Position numbers and translations under genes: made by a program | Shown: piece after piece, positions 1 through 8,633 of the stretch | Layout of the letters: each line of letters opens with the position of its first letter | How positions within the stretch are numbered: the stretch's first letter is position 1 | DNA from: Bacteroidota bacterium | GTDB lineage: Bacteria > Bacteroidota > Bacteroidia > Bacteroidales > Prolixibacteraceae | Direction: 5' to 3' | DNA: 29,481 nt | NCBI GenBank assembly: GCA_023412195.1 | Contig: JAEYNZ010000008.1 | Span: 1 to 29,481 of the forward strand | The notes under the pieces: generated by a model | Databases searched by the model: none | What the model was told of the DNA's origin: nothing | What the model saw: only the letters and a program-made list of their open reading frames with translations

Positions 1-153
1 GGTTGGTTAAGCCGTATAAATCTCTAGGTGTACGACCAGCGAAAGCTTTATGATGAAAATTAGGAGGAAAGCCGTATGCGGGAAAATCGCACGTACGGTT
101 TGACGAGGGGGCTACAGGGCAAAGAAAGTTCTTTGCTCTGTACTCTACTCTAC
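1..153 (+). mobile_element. Group II intron, 3' end (domains V and VI), partial
   Basis: Domain V spans about 69-101. AAGCCGTA (69-76) pairs with TACGGTTT (94-101), which gives the AGC catalytic triad at 70-72. A two-base CG bulge (92-93) follows, then an upper stem TGCG/CGCA capped by a GAAA-containing loop. Domain VI follows: GAGGGGG (105-111) pairs with the CTCTACTC stretch, leaving A147 bulged, and a 13-bp hairpin (113-125 with 130-142) sits on top. Bulged A147 lies seven nucleotides from the inferred 3' end at C153, where a lariat branch point is expected. The rest of the intron and its reverse transcriptase would be upstream of the window. The open frame 1-27, ending at a TAG, could be the tail of that protein but is too short to identify. 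The bases after 153 are the 3' exon, which is intergenic. Confidence 0.85.
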
Positions 154-250
154 TGGCATATATTACTTTTACCACCAAGGCTCCAAGGCGCCAGGAAATC
201 ACAAAGAAGATACATTTATAATATAATCTTCATTCCCTGTCATATCAGCA

Positions 251-403
251 TTGTGCCCCATTTTTATTTGGGGTCACAACTCGAAATGACGGTGTTTTCA
301 GAGCTATTGTTTTGGTAGTGGTAGGTTGGCGGCTTCGCCGGTAACCTACCCCTCCCAAATATATAAATAATTGATTGTCATCTCGAACGAAGTGAGAGAT
401 CTC
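251..403. repeat. REP-like palindromic repeat cluster
   Basis: Three palindromic units lie in a row. A hairpin at 251-279 has TTGTGCCCCA facing TGGGG-t-CACAA. A hairpin at 320-350 has GGTAGGTTGGCG facing CGCC-ggt-AACCTACC. Around the second, CTCGAAATGAC (280-290) and GTCATCTCGAA (377-387) are near-perfect inverted copies, and the second runs into CGAACGAAGTGAGAGATCTC. The motif GTCATCTCGAACGAAGTGAG resembles dispersed intergenic repeats of many Bacteroidota genomes. No coding frame here looks real. The whole may be a small non-autonomous element or a composite of repeats next to the intron. Confidence 0.6.
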
Positions 404-544
404 AAAATTCATTGCTTTAAAAATTTTACGGGACAACAATGATAATAAATGATAATCCCTTGTTTACTGTCTGTTTAAACAATCTGTTTATTACTTTGGT
501 TGCAGTTTAAAGACATAAAAAACTGGTTACCAATAAATTTATCA

Positions 545-595
545 TTTAAACTGACCTGCTTAACTATGGGGTCTGGCCAGAATCGTCAGTTTAAA
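545..595. repeat. 11-bp inverted repeat with 29-bp spacer
   Basis: TTTAAACTGAC (545-555) is the exact reverse complement of GTCAGTTTAAA (585-595). The spacer contains a smaller palindrome, TCTGGCCAGA. Related CAGTTTAAA and CTGTTTAAAC sequences occur nearby at about 503-511 and 470-480. This could be an RNA stem, a regulator-binding cluster or the relic of terminal inverted repeats. Confidence 0.55.
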
Positions 596-638
596 AAATT
601 GAACACACAGCAGCATCCTGTTTTCGGATTAAAATCTC

Positions 639-646
639 TATTTTTG
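639..646 (+). promoter_or_regulatory. Candidate -7 element for pheT
   Basis: TATTTTTG matches the Bacteroidota TAnnTTTG consensus. No good -33 TTTG lies at the expected spacing. It would give a leader of roughly 115 nt before the pheT start. Confidence 0.35.
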
Positions 647-768
647 TCGGGTTAAAAACAACAGCTTAAAATATTATCACAGTTTACCTTCCATCAAGGT
701 GGTTATACAGCATGCATTCGAGTGTATAAATCATCAATGGGAAAGTAAAAAACAACAACTGACAAAGC

Positions 769-3222
769 ATGAAGATATCGTATTCCTGGTTAAAAGAGTA
801 CATCCGGCTGGAACAATCGCCTGAAGAGCTTGCTAAAATTCTAACACAGTTAGGACTTGAGGTTGGAAGCCTGGAGAGGGTTGAAACTGTAAAAGGTGGC
901 ATGAAAGGATTGGTAATAGGTGAAGTTATTACATGCAACAGGCATCCCAATTCTGATCATCTCAGTGTTACAACGGTAGATGCCGGAACAGGTGAACTGC
1001 TTTCGATTGTATGCGGAGCACCAAATGTTGCAGCCGGACAAAAGGTAGTGGTGGCACCTGTAGGAACCACACTATATATAGGCAACCAGGAAGTTAACCT
1101 GAAGAAGGTAAAAATAAGAGGTGAATTATCCGAAGGGATGATTTGCGCGGAGGATGAAATCGGCATAGGAACCGACCACGAAGGAATTATTGTTCTTGAC
1201 AGTTCTGCAAAAACAGGAACACCAGCCAGAGAATACTTTAATATACAGGATGACTGGGCCATTGAAATTGACCTAACACCAAACCGCATCGACAGTGCTT
1301 CACATATAGGCGTAGCAAGAGATCTGGCTGCATACCTCGGACAATCCTCTTCTGTTTCATACAACAGGGTGCCGGTCGATCATTTTAAAGCTGATAACTT
1401 TGGGTTGGAAATTCCTGTTGAGATTCTAAATACAGAAGCATGTCACAGGTATGCCGGAGTTACCCTTTCAGGTGTGGAAATTAAAGAATCGCCGGAATGG
1501 CTTAAAAACCGGTTAAAGGCAATTGGACATACGCCAATCAATAATGTTGTTGATATTACCAATTATGTTCTTTTTGAAACCGGCCAACCACTTCATGCAT
1601 TTGATGCGAACGAAATTGCAGGCGGGAAAGTGGTTGTTAAAACCATGCCTGCAGGCACAAGATTTACTACCCTTGATGGGGTGGTACGCGAGCTTCATGA
1701 GGAAGATCTTATGATCTGTAATACCGATTCTGCAATGTGCATCGGAGGAGTGTTTGGAGGTATCGATTCAGGGATAAAGGAAACCACAAGGAATATTTTT
1801 CTTGAAAGTGCATGGTTCAATCCGGTTTACATCAGGAAAACAGCCCGGCGCCATGGCTTAAGTACAGATGCTTCCTTCAGGTTTGAGCGGGGCACTGACC
1901 CCAATATGGTGATATATGCACTAAAAAGGGCATCACTGATGATCAGGGAAATTGCAGGCGGAACGATTTCATCAGATATTGTTGATGTTTATCCTGAGCC
2001 TGCCGGGTTTTTCAGCGTGCAGGTTTCATGGCAAAATATAAACCGTTTGATCGGTAAAGACCTTGGAAAAGATACCATAAAAAAAATCCTCGGTTCGCTT
2101 GAAATAACCCTGGAAAACGAAATGGAAACCGGCCTGACACTGCGGGTTCCTCCCTACAGGGTCGATGTAAAGCGGGAAGCTGATGTCATAGAGGAAATCC
2201 TGCGGATTTACGGGTACAATAATGTTGATTTTCCATCAATTGTAAAATCATCTCTGCAAAATGCCCCTAAGCCTGATCCGCAACAACTGCGAAATTTACT
2301 GGCAGAGATGCTTACAGCACAGGGATTTCATGAAATATGGTCGAATTCTCTTACAAAAGCCGGCTATTACCGTGAACTTGAACAATTTAATGAGCGGCAG
2401 ACTGTAAATTTGTTAAACCCGCTCAGCGCCGATCTGAATGGTATGAGACAGACCTTGCTGTTCGGTGGGCTTGAATGCATCCTGTGGAATGCAAACCGTC
2501 AGTCGAAAGACCTGATGCTTTATGAATTTGGTAACTGCTACTTTTACAGGGGCTCTGAACTGAAGGATAATCCTGTAAAAAATTACAGGGAAGAAGAGCA
2601 TCTGGGACTTTTCATTACGGGTTCAAAGGCTGGTGAAAGCTGGACAGGCGAATCGCAGCCATCATCCTTTTTTCAGCTTAAATCAATAGCAGAAAACATT
2701 CTGAAACGCGTGGGGTTCAGATTGTCGCAGCTAAAAGTTACAAACATCGAAAATGAACTGTTTTCAGAAGGTATCAGCTATGTGGAAAATAATAAAACGG
2801 TAGTGGAAGTGGGTATAGTATCGAATAAGATTCAAAAGAAATTCGATCTTGACAATCCGGTTTATTATGCCGATTTCAGGTGGGAGGCAATTCTTGCACG
2901 GCAGGCCAGAAATAAAGTTGTGTTTGAGGAATTGCCCAAATATCCGTCCGTACGCCGCGATTTGGCTCTGTTGATAGACAAGCAGGTAAAGTATCAGCAG
3001 ATAGAGGAACTTGCATTTAAAACCGAGCGGAAGATTCTTCGGGATACGGATTTATTTGATGTATATGAAGGTAAAGGCATTCCTGAAGGTAAAAAATCAT
3101 ATGCAGTAAGCTTTATTCTTCGCGATGACCTGCAAACGCTGAATGAAAAGCAGATTGATAAAGCGATGCAGAGGCTTGTCAGCGCTTTTGAAAGGGAACT
3201 GGGAGCAGAGTTACGTAAGTAA
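769..3222 (+). CDS. pheT: Phenylalanine--tRNA ligase beta subunit
   Basis: This is the 817-residue beta chain of the cytoplasmic alpha2beta2 phenylalanyl-tRNA synthetase, which charges tRNA-Phe together with PheS. The N-terminus (MKISYSWLKEYI) is typical of the family. An OB-fold tRNA-binding domain follows (about 40-150, with HPNSDHL and CGAPNV). The B3/B4 editing domain covers about 210-385, including NNVVDITNYVLFETGQPLHAFD and the FRFERGTDP signature. B5 is at about 405-480, then the catalytic-like core, and a C-terminal FDX-ACB anticodon-binding domain runs from about 720 (LPKYPSVRRDLALL). Length and domain order are normal for bacteria. pheS is not adjacent, as is common in Bacteroidota. 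The next gene starts only three bases after the stop and is probably cotranscribed. Confidence 0.97.
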   Translation: MKISYSWLKEYIRLEQSPEELAKILTQLGLEVGSLERVETVKGGMKGLVIGEVITCNRHPNSDHLSVTTVDAGTGELLSIVCGAPNVAAGQKVVVAPVGTTLYIGNQEVNLKKVKIRGELSEGMICAEDEIGIGTDHEGIIVLDSSAKTGTPAREYFNIQDDWAIEIDLTPNRIDSASHIGVARDLAAYLGQSSSVSYNRVPVDHFKADNFGLEIPVEILNTEACHRYAGVTLSGVEIKESPEWLKNRLKAIGHTPINNVVDITNYVLFETGQPLHAFDANEIAGGKVVVKTMPAGTRFTTLDGVVRELHEEDLMICNTDSAMCIGGVFGGIDSGIKETTRNIFLESAWFNPVYIRKTARRHGLSTDASFRFERGTDPNMVIYALKRASLMIREIAGGTISSDIVDVYPEPAGFFSVQVSWQNINRLIGKDLGKDTIKKILGSLEITLENEMETGLTLRVPPYRVDVKREADVIEEILRIYGYNNVDFPSIVKSSLQNAPKPDPQQLRNLLAEMLTAQGFHEIWSNSLTKAGYYRELEQFNERQTVNLLNPLSADLNGMRQTLLFGGLECILWNANRQSKDLMLYEFGNCYFYRGSELKDNPVKNYREEEHLGLFITGSKAGESWTGESQPSSFFQLKSIAENILKRVGFRLSQLKVTNIENELFSEGISYVENNKTVVEVGIVSNKIQKKFDLDNPVYYADFRWEAILARQARNKVVFEELPKYPSVRRDLALLIDKQVKYQQIEELAFKTERKILRDTDLFDVYEGKGIPEGKKSYAVSFILRDDLQTLNEKQIDKAMQRLVSAFERELGAELRK

Positions 3223-3225
3223 AAC

Positions 3226-4161
3226 ATGACGGACCAAACGAAGGGGGTTATTTTTGCCTCCATCACAGCTTTTTTATGGGGCCTGCTGGCAATCGGACTT
3301 AAGGTAGCAGTTCAGGAGGTAGATCCAAAGACCATTGTCTGGTTTCGTTTTGTGATTGCATTTTCCTTCATCCTTGGCTGGCAGTTATTCAGAAAACCTT
3401 CAGCAGTTAAAATCCTTATTAAGCCTCCCCTGCTGCTGCTTCTGGCAGCCATAGCACTATCATGGAATTATCTTGGTTACATGCTGGGGATTCATTACAC
3501 CACCCCAAGCAATGCCCAGCTTTTTATACAGGTCGGACCTATGCTTCTGGCACTTTCAGGTTTTGTCGTATTCAAGGAAAAACTGACAAGGTTCCAGGTG
3601 GCAGGATTGTTGGTTGCTTTATTTGGCTTTGCTTTTTTTTACGGAGACCAGCTTCTTGCTTTTTTTGATGGTAAAAAGGAATATAATCTTGGGGTTATGT
3701 TTACCCTGAGTGGTGCACTTGCATGGACAGTTTATGCAGTGCTTCAGAAGATGCTGGTCAGGAAATATTCCCCTATTCTTCTCAACCTATTCCTGTTTGG
3801 GTTTCCAACCCTGATTTATCTTCCTTTTGCCAACCTGTCGTCAGTACTGCAACTGAACTGGGCATGGTGGCTTCTGATTCTTTTTCTGGGCCTCAACACA
3901 CTCATATCTTACAGCACACTGGCTGAGGCTTTACGTTATATTGAAGCCAGCAAAGTGAGTGTAATCATCTTTATAAACCCCATCATAACCTTTATTATTA
4001 TGGGTATATTAACCTGGGTAGATGCAAGCTGGATTACACATGAAAGATTTTCCTATGTAACCGTTATAGGGGCTACTCTGGTCATTTCAGGTGCATTTCT
4101 TGTGGTTAAAAAAAAGAAACAGCTTGTCCCCAAAACAGGAACAAACCATCAACTTCAGTAA
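3226..4161 (+). CDS. EamA/DMT-family transporter
   Basis: This 311-residue integral membrane protein has the ten-helix drug/metabolite transporter layout, made of two EamA repeats (about residues 7-140 and 155-297). The first begins with GVIFASITAFLWGLLAIGLK. Typical signs are the small-residue-rich helices, the ALAWTVYAVLQK entry into the second repeat, the SYSTLAEALRYIEASKVSVI segment and the short basic C-terminal tail (VVKKKKQ). Substrates of this family range from amino acids and nucleosides to metabolites; none can be assigned here. The gene starts three bases after pheT, which suggests one transcript without implying a shared function. Confidence 0.9.
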   Translation: MTDQTKGVIFASITAFLWGLLAIGLKVAVQEVDPKTIVWFRFVIAFSFILGWQLFRKPSAVKILIKPPLLLLLAAIALSWNYLGYMLGIHYTTPSNAQLFIQVGPMLLALSGFVVFKEKLTRFQVAGLLVALFGFAFFYGDQLLAFFDGKKEYNLGVMFTLSGALAWTVYAVLQKMLVRKYSPILLNLFLFGFPTLIYLPFANLSSVLQLNWAWWLLILFLGLNTLISYSTLAEALRYIEASKVSVIIFINPIITFIIMGILTWVDASWITHERFSYVTVIGATLVISGAFLVVKKKKQLVPKTGTNHQLQ

Positions 4162-4173
4162 ATCAGCGTGGAT

Positions 4174-4386
4174 TTAAACATCCAGAGGCTGAGGTGGTAT
4201 TACGATCCAGGCAATAATGTATATAAGCAATCCCGGAAAACCTGCCGAAAGAATAGAAACGATTGCATACACCAGCCTAACAATCGTTTTATCGGCATAA
4301 ATGTAGTTGGCAAACCCAGCCAGCACACCACCCAGAATCCGGTCGTTAGACCGGTATAATCTTTTTGATTTGCTGCTTCTTTCCAT
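4174..4386 (-). CDS. PspC-domain small membrane protein
   Basis: This 70-residue protein matches the PspC domain almost end to end. A basic start (MERSSKSKRLYRS) is followed by the family hallmark RILGGVLAGFANYI, then YADKTIVRLVYAI and a hydrophobic helix (GLLIYIIAWIVIPP). PspC proteins sit in the inner membrane and take part in envelope-stress responses in proteobacteria; in Bacteroidota the role of these minimal versions is not established. The gene begins three bases after the stop of the acidic protein gene upstream, so the two form an operon. It converges with the DMT transporter gene. Confidence 0.9.
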   Translation of the reverse strand: MERSSKSKRLYRSNDRILGGVLAGFANYIYADKTIVRLVYAIVSILSAGFPGLLIYIIAWIVIPPQPLDV

Positions 4387-4389
4387 GAT

Positions 4390-4641
4390 TTACTCCTCTT
4401 CTTCAGAATCCATGAAGTCTTCATTCTCAAATTCCTTTTCAAGGAATTCCTCAGCTTCTTCCACCAGTTGGGCAATTAATTTCTCATCATCAGGTTCTTC
4501 ATCAATCCAATGAATTTCCTGATTGTTTTCAAAATCATCGATATCGGCTTCAATAATAAACCGGGGAATTTCATTATGAACCACGAAAATCGTTTCGGGG
4601 GTTTCCAATGAGTTGTCAGCTAACAAAAATCTGGGCAACAT
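4390..4641 (-). CDS. Conserved acidic hypothetical protein
   Basis: This 83-residue soluble protein is strongly acidic, and its C-terminal half is almost all Glu and Asp, ending in four Glu. Its N-terminus (MLPRFLLADNSLETPETIFV) and the central PRFIIEADIDDFENNQEIHW resemble a conserved hypothetical family I associate with Bacteroidales. No enzymatic motif is seen and no function can be assigned. It is the first gene of a two-gene operon with the PspC-domain protein, which hints at a shared envelope-related role. It is divergent from the AGCS symporter, with 81 AT-rich bases between them. Confidence 0.8.
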   Translation of the reverse strand: MLPRFLLADNSLETPETIFVVHNEIPRFIIEADIDDFENNQEIHWIDEEPDDEKLIAQLVEEAEEFLEKEFENEDFMDSEEEE

Positions 4642-4722
4642 ATTTTCTGTTTTAAAATTTATATTGCTAATTTATGAAATAGATTACTATTTTTAGCTGA
4701 AATTTAAAAAAATGAGCCTTTA

Positions 4723-6402
4723 ATGAACGAACTGAACCAATTTCTTTCCATAATCGACAGTTACATAGGCGGATCGCAATGGTTCGTTTTTTTACTTTTA
4801 GGCACGGGATTGTTTTTCACAATTTATCTTAAGTTTCCACAGTTCCGTTATCTTAAACATTCGATTAGAATTGTACGCGGTAAATTTGACCGGAAAGGTG
4901 ATGAAGGTGATACATCGCACTTCCAGGCTCTTACCACTGCATTATCGGGAACTGTAGGTACAGGTAATATTGCCGGTGTGGCACTTGCTATTCACCTGGG
5001 AGGCCCTGCAGCACTTTTCTGGATGCTCGTTACTGCAGCTGTTGGTATGACAACCAAGTTTGTTGAAGTAACACTTTCACATAAATACCGGGAGACTGCT
5101 GCCGATGGAACCATAGCCGGGGGACCAATGTATTATATGAAGAACCGGCTGAACATGAAATGGCTGGCTGTAATTTTTGCAGTGGCAACTGTACTGTCCT
5201 CATTCGGAACAGGCAACCTTCCACAAATTAACAGCATTTCCAACTCTATGTTCGAAACTTTTGGCATCAACCATATTGTTACCGGCGCAGTGCTGGCAGT
5301 CTTACTTGGATTCGTTATCATCGGGGGTATCAAAAGGATTGCCAAGGTAACTTCACGGCTTGTTCCCATTATGGCAATTATTTATTTTCTGGGAGCAATG
5401 GCAGTCATCATCTATAATTATGAAAACATTTTACCCTCGCTTACTGCCATTGTAGGAGATGTTTTCACTGGTTCAGCTGCAACAGGAGGCTTTCTGGGTG
5501 GCAGCATTGCCTTTGCCTTTAACAGGGGAGTTAACCGGGGTTTATTTTCCAATGAAGCCGGCCAGGGTTCCGCACCTATTGCCCATGCAGCGGCAAGGGC
5601 TCATGAACCCGTGTCAGAAGGACTAGTAGCTCTGCTTGAACCATTTATTGACACCGTCATTATATGTTCACTTACAGGTCTGGTACTGCTTTCTTCAGGA
5701 GTATGGACCGAAAAAATTGAAAACCGGTTTCAGGATGCCGACATTATAGTTCTTCAGGGAGCCTATTCGCAGGATATTGAACAGGAAATTGAAGAACTTC
5801 ACCAGTTCCTGATTGGGAATAAAAATCTTCCCCTTTTTACAGGAAATGTTGAAGTGATTGAGGGGGAAATGGTAAACCCGCCTGCTATTCTTCATTCACG
5901 GTCACTTGCAGAAGAGGTAAAGGTGTGGGTTAACAATCAACCTTTTTCCGGAACCCTTGAGTTTCATGCAGGTAAACCGGTAAGCCAGCCTGGCCTTTAT
6001 CTCACAGGGAAATCTTTATTGCACAGCGCACCTCTTACTACTGTTGCCTTCACCAGAAGTTGGTTCGGCAGTTACGGTAAATATGTCGTAGCGATAGGAC
6101 TTCTTTTATTTGCATTCTCAACAGCCATTAGCTGGTCGTATTATGGTGACAGGGCCATTACATATTTATTCGGTTCGGACAAGGTAATCTATTACCACAT
6201 ATTTTATGTGCTAGGCTTTTTCATTGCATCATTTACCGATACAACCATTATCTGGACCTTATCAGGGATTACTATTGCCTTAATGACAATTCCCAACTTG
6301 TTTGGGATTCTTTCCCTTGCAAAAGAAATGAAAAGGGAAGTAAAGCTTTTCTGGGAAGAATACAGCCTGCGATTCCCAGGGGAAAAGTTGCCAAAAGATT
6401 GA
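4723..6402 (+). CDS. Sodium:alanine symporter (AGCS family) with inserted domain
   Basis: This 559-residue polytopic membrane protein imports small neutral amino acids with sodium. AGCS hallmarks are present: FPQFRYLKHSIRI, the GTVGTGNIAGVALAI sodium/substrate motif, GPAALFWMLVTAAVGMTTKFVE, AGGPMYYM, NRGLFSNEAGQGSAPIAHAAA and the late FAFSTAISWSYYGDRA. Unusually, about 115 residues (roughly 330-444) stand between the SSGVW helix and the WFGSYGKYVVAIG helix, where classical members have a short loop. The insert is hydrophilic, begins with an acidic stretch (QDIEQEIEELHQFL) and looks like a small folded domain. I do not recognise its family. Confidence 0.93.
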   Translation: MNELNQFLSIIDSYIGGSQWFVFLLLGTGLFFTIYLKFPQFRYLKHSIRIVRGKFDRKGDEGDTSHFQALTTALSGTVGTGNIAGVALAIHLGGPAALFWMLVTAAVGMTTKFVEVTLSHKYRETAADGTIAGGPMYYMKNRLNMKWLAVIFAVATVLSSFGTGNLPQINSISNSMFETFGINHIVTGAVLAVLLGFVIIGGIKRIAKVTSRLVPIMAIIYFLGAMAVIIYNYENILPSLTAIVGDVFTGSAATGGFLGGSIAFAFNRGVNRGLFSNEAGQGSAPIAHAAARAHEPVSEGLVALLEPFIDTVIICSLTGLVLLSSGVWTEKIENRFQDADIIVLQGAYSQDIEQEIEELHQFLIGNKNLPLFTGNVEVIEGEMVNPPAILHSRSLAEEVKVWVNNQPFSGTLEFHAGKPVSQPGLYLTGKSLLHSAPLTTVAFTRSWFGSYGKYVVAIGLLLFAFSTAISWSYYGDRAITYLFGSDKVIYYHIFYVLGFFIASFTDTTIIWTLSGITIALMTIPNLFGILSLAKEMKREVKLFWEEYSLRFPGEKLPKD

Positions 6403-6558
6403 ATCATTTATAAGGTAGAAGGATCATTTTTTTATTCTGGCACACAGAATTCCATAGTTTCATTACAGCGGCAGGAAAATAAACATATGTCTTCCCTTGT
6501 TGTTTATAAATGAGGTAAAGGACCTGATTCAATTAATGAAAAACTTATACTGATCACC

Positions 6559-8586
6559 ATGGTTGAAATGTTAAATCTCCAGCCACATCTTAATATACCA
6601 TTTTCAAGCTTTTATGCCACTGCATTAAATAAAATTCAACAGGGTATTCTTTTTATAAATGAAGATGGCACCGTAGCAGAAGCCAACGCTGCCTTTAAAA
6701 CAATTCATGGCTGGAACGAAGATCAACCTGTCATTGTTGCAGAATCATTGCAGAAGCTTTTCACCATTTTTGACCTCGATTATAATATCTTGAATTTTAG
6801 TGAGTGGCCAATCAACAAGCTGATAAACCGTATTGAATTTCAGGATGAAAAATACATCCTTCAGATTAATAAAACAGGAAGGAAATTTTATGCCAGTTAC
6901 AGTGGATTTCCTCAGTATGATAAATATGGAAATTATGCAGGTGGAATTTTCATGCTGAGTGATACAACTGAACTTATTAATACCAAATCATTGCTTGAAA
7001 AAGAAGTCGATAAGAAAAACAGATATTATCATGAACTGGAACAATTTCAGCAACAGCTAAAGGCTGACAGGTCACTGCTGCAGTCTATTATTGATACCAT
7101 TCCGGTAATGATTACTATTTACGACAGGCAATTCGATTCGATTATTTTAAACAAGGCTTTTGTTGAAATTGCAGGTTGGACCAATGAGGATGCAAAAAAT
7201 ACCAACATCATGGAACTTGCGTATCCTGATCCACAGTACCGGGAAGAAATATATGAGTTTGTGCGAACACTTAAACCCGGATTTAAAGATATTCTCCTGA
7301 GAACAAAAGATGGGCGGTTTATTGAAACAAGCTGGGCAAACGTTGGAATTCCCGATGGAAGGCAGGTAGGTGTGGGAATCGACATATCTGACAGAAAAAA
7401 GATGGAAAATGAATTGATTGCAGCAAGAGAAAAAGCAATTAAAGCCTCACAAGTGCAGCTGGCATTTATTCAAAGCATTTCCCATGAAGTCAGAACCCCA
7501 ATGAATTCTATTTTAGGTTATACGGAATTGCTGTATAAACAGGTAAAAGAGCCAAAAGGAACTACATTTTTGGATGCCATTTCACACAACGGGTTGCAAC
7601 TTTTACGACTGATTGATGATATTATTGATTTTTCACGGCTCGACAATAAAGAACTGGCAATTCAAAAGGAAGAGGTACATATTCAAACTCTGATAACAAG
7701 GATTAAAAATCAAATCCCGGGATTGAAGAAAAACTATAATAAAAAACATATAAAGGTTCTGTTCCCTGAAAACCCCCACAATGATCAGGACATCAGGCTT
7801 CATTCCGATGAAATCAGGTTACAGCAGATATTCATCAATTTGATCAGCAATGGCATCCAATATTCAGAAAAGGGTCAGGTTGAGGTTGGATATGAATTGC
7901 ACAATAATAAAAAGGAGATTTTGTTTTATGTGAAAGACACAGGAATTGGTATAAGGCAGGAAGATCATCCTAAAATGTTTTCAAGGTTTACCCGTCTGCA
8001 CGATACCAGAAGAAACGAAGCAAGGGGAACAGGTTTGGGGTTGGCTATTTGTAAACACCTTGTTGAATTAATGGGTGGCAGAATCTGGTTTGAATCAGAA
8101 CCCGGAAAGGGAACTACATTTTATTTTACCCATCCCCTGGTTCAAAAGAACTTTTCAACACCGAAAGCGGTTATCCAAAAAGAAGATTTCCATTCGCCTG
8201 ACTTAAAGAAGTTCTCCATCCTGATTGTGGAAGATGACATGTTCAGTTATATGATGATGTCCCATATGTTGTCTGAAACAGGTGCGAATATTTTACATGC
8301 CGATAATGGTTACAAAGCAATAGAGATAATCAATAAGAACAAAATTGATTATGTATTTATGGATATCCGGTTGCCCGGAATAGATGGTTATGAAGTACTC
8401 GAACATATCCGTAAAGTGCGTAAAGACCTGCCTGTTGTAGCACAAACGGCTAACGCAATGCCCGAAGACAGGGAAAAGGTAAAATCAGCAGGATTTACGG
8501 CTTATATTACCAAACCTGTTTCACAAAAATCAATGTATGCAGTTCTGAATAAACATTTGAAGGCTGATCATAAATATATCATCTGA
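6559..8586 (+). CDS. PAS-PAS hybrid sensor histidine kinase
   Basis: This 675-residue protein has no signal peptide or membrane helix, so it should sense an intracellular cue. Order: PAS 1 (about 20-135); a coiled linker (about 140-180); PAS 2 (about 180-280, ending in GVGIDISDRKKMENELIAAR); HisKA with the phospho-acceptor His309 in SISHEVRTPMNSILGY; HATPase with an N box (NLISNGIQYS), a G1 box (VKDTGIGI) and a GTGLGLAICKHLVELMGG box; and a C-terminal receiver from about 550 with phospho-acceptor Asp602 in YVFMDIRLPGIDGYEVL and Lys in the ITKPVS loop. The adenosine pocket and receiver residues look intact. There is no DNA-binding output domain and no partner gene next door, so a phosphotransfer protein elsewhere is expected. 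Confidence 0.95.
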   Translation: MVEMLNLQPHLNIPFSSFYATALNKIQQGILFINEDGTVAEANAAFKTIHGWNEDQPVIVAESLQKLFTIFDLDYNILNFSEWPINKLINRIEFQDEKYILQINKTGRKFYASYSGFPQYDKYGNYAGGIFMLSDTTELINTKSLLEKEVDKKNRYYHELEQFQQQLKADRSLLQSIIDTIPVMITIYDRQFDSIILNKAFVEIAGWTNEDAKNTNIMELAYPDPQYREEIYEFVRTLKPGFKDILLRTKDGRFIETSWANVGIPDGRQVGVGIDISDRKKMENELIAAREKAIKASQVQLAFIQSISHEVRTPMNSILGYTELLYKQVKEPKGTTFLDAISHNGLQLLRLIDDIIDFSRLDNKELAIQKEEVHIQTLITRIKNQIPGLKKNYNKKHIKVLFPENPHNDQDIRLHSDEIRLQQIFINLISNGIQYSEKGQVEVGYELHNNKKEILFYVKDTGIGIRQEDHPKMFSRFTRLHDTRRNEARGTGLGLAICKHLVELMGGRIWFESEPGKGTTFYFTHPLVQKNFSTPKAVIQKEDFHSPDLKKFSILIVEDDMFSYMMMSHMLSETGANILHADNGYKAIEIINKNKIDYVFMDIRLPGIDGYEVLEHIRKVRKDLPVVAQTANAMPEDREKVKSAGFTAYITKPVSQKSMYAVLNKHLKADHKYII

Positions 8587-8625
8587 TTCTTTTTGAAATA
8601 AAATTTATTAAAAAGCAAGAGAATC
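8585..8625. terminator. Candidate bidirectional terminator
   Basis: GATTC-TTTTT (8585-8594) faces AAAAA (8610-8614) and GAATC (8621-8625), with AAAT/ATTT inside. This AT-rich hairpin lies between the convergent histidine kinase and CotH genes and could act in both directions. Confidence 0.4.
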
Positions 8626-8633
8626 AACCTCAA

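Larger units (their letters stand above)
404..768. other. Gene-free stretch upstream of pheT
   Basis: No convincing ORF or tRNA is present. The stretch contains several CAGTTTAAA/TTTAAACTG motifs, described as a separate repeat, and one TAnnTTTG promoter match at 639-646. No T-box and no run of phenylalanine codons in a leader peptide is visible, so there is no sign of classical tRNA-synthetase attenuation. Confidence 0.5.

Noticed and set aside
76..318. 80-codon ORF on the plus strand over the intron tail and repeats
   Set aside because: It starts inside domain V and runs through domain VI and palindromes; the low-complexity translation has no protein-like pattern.
245..439. 64-codon minus-strand ORF
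   Set aside because: It is made entirely of the palindromic repeat cluster.
404..768. T-box or phenylalanine attenuator before pheT
   Set aside because: No T-box core, no Phe-rich leader ORF and no terminator hairpin with a T run could be found.
957..1364. 135-codon minus-strand ORF inside pheT
   Set aside because: It lies antisense to strongly conserved pheT sequence and its translation is Ser/Pro/Thr-rich, as expected of a shadow frame.
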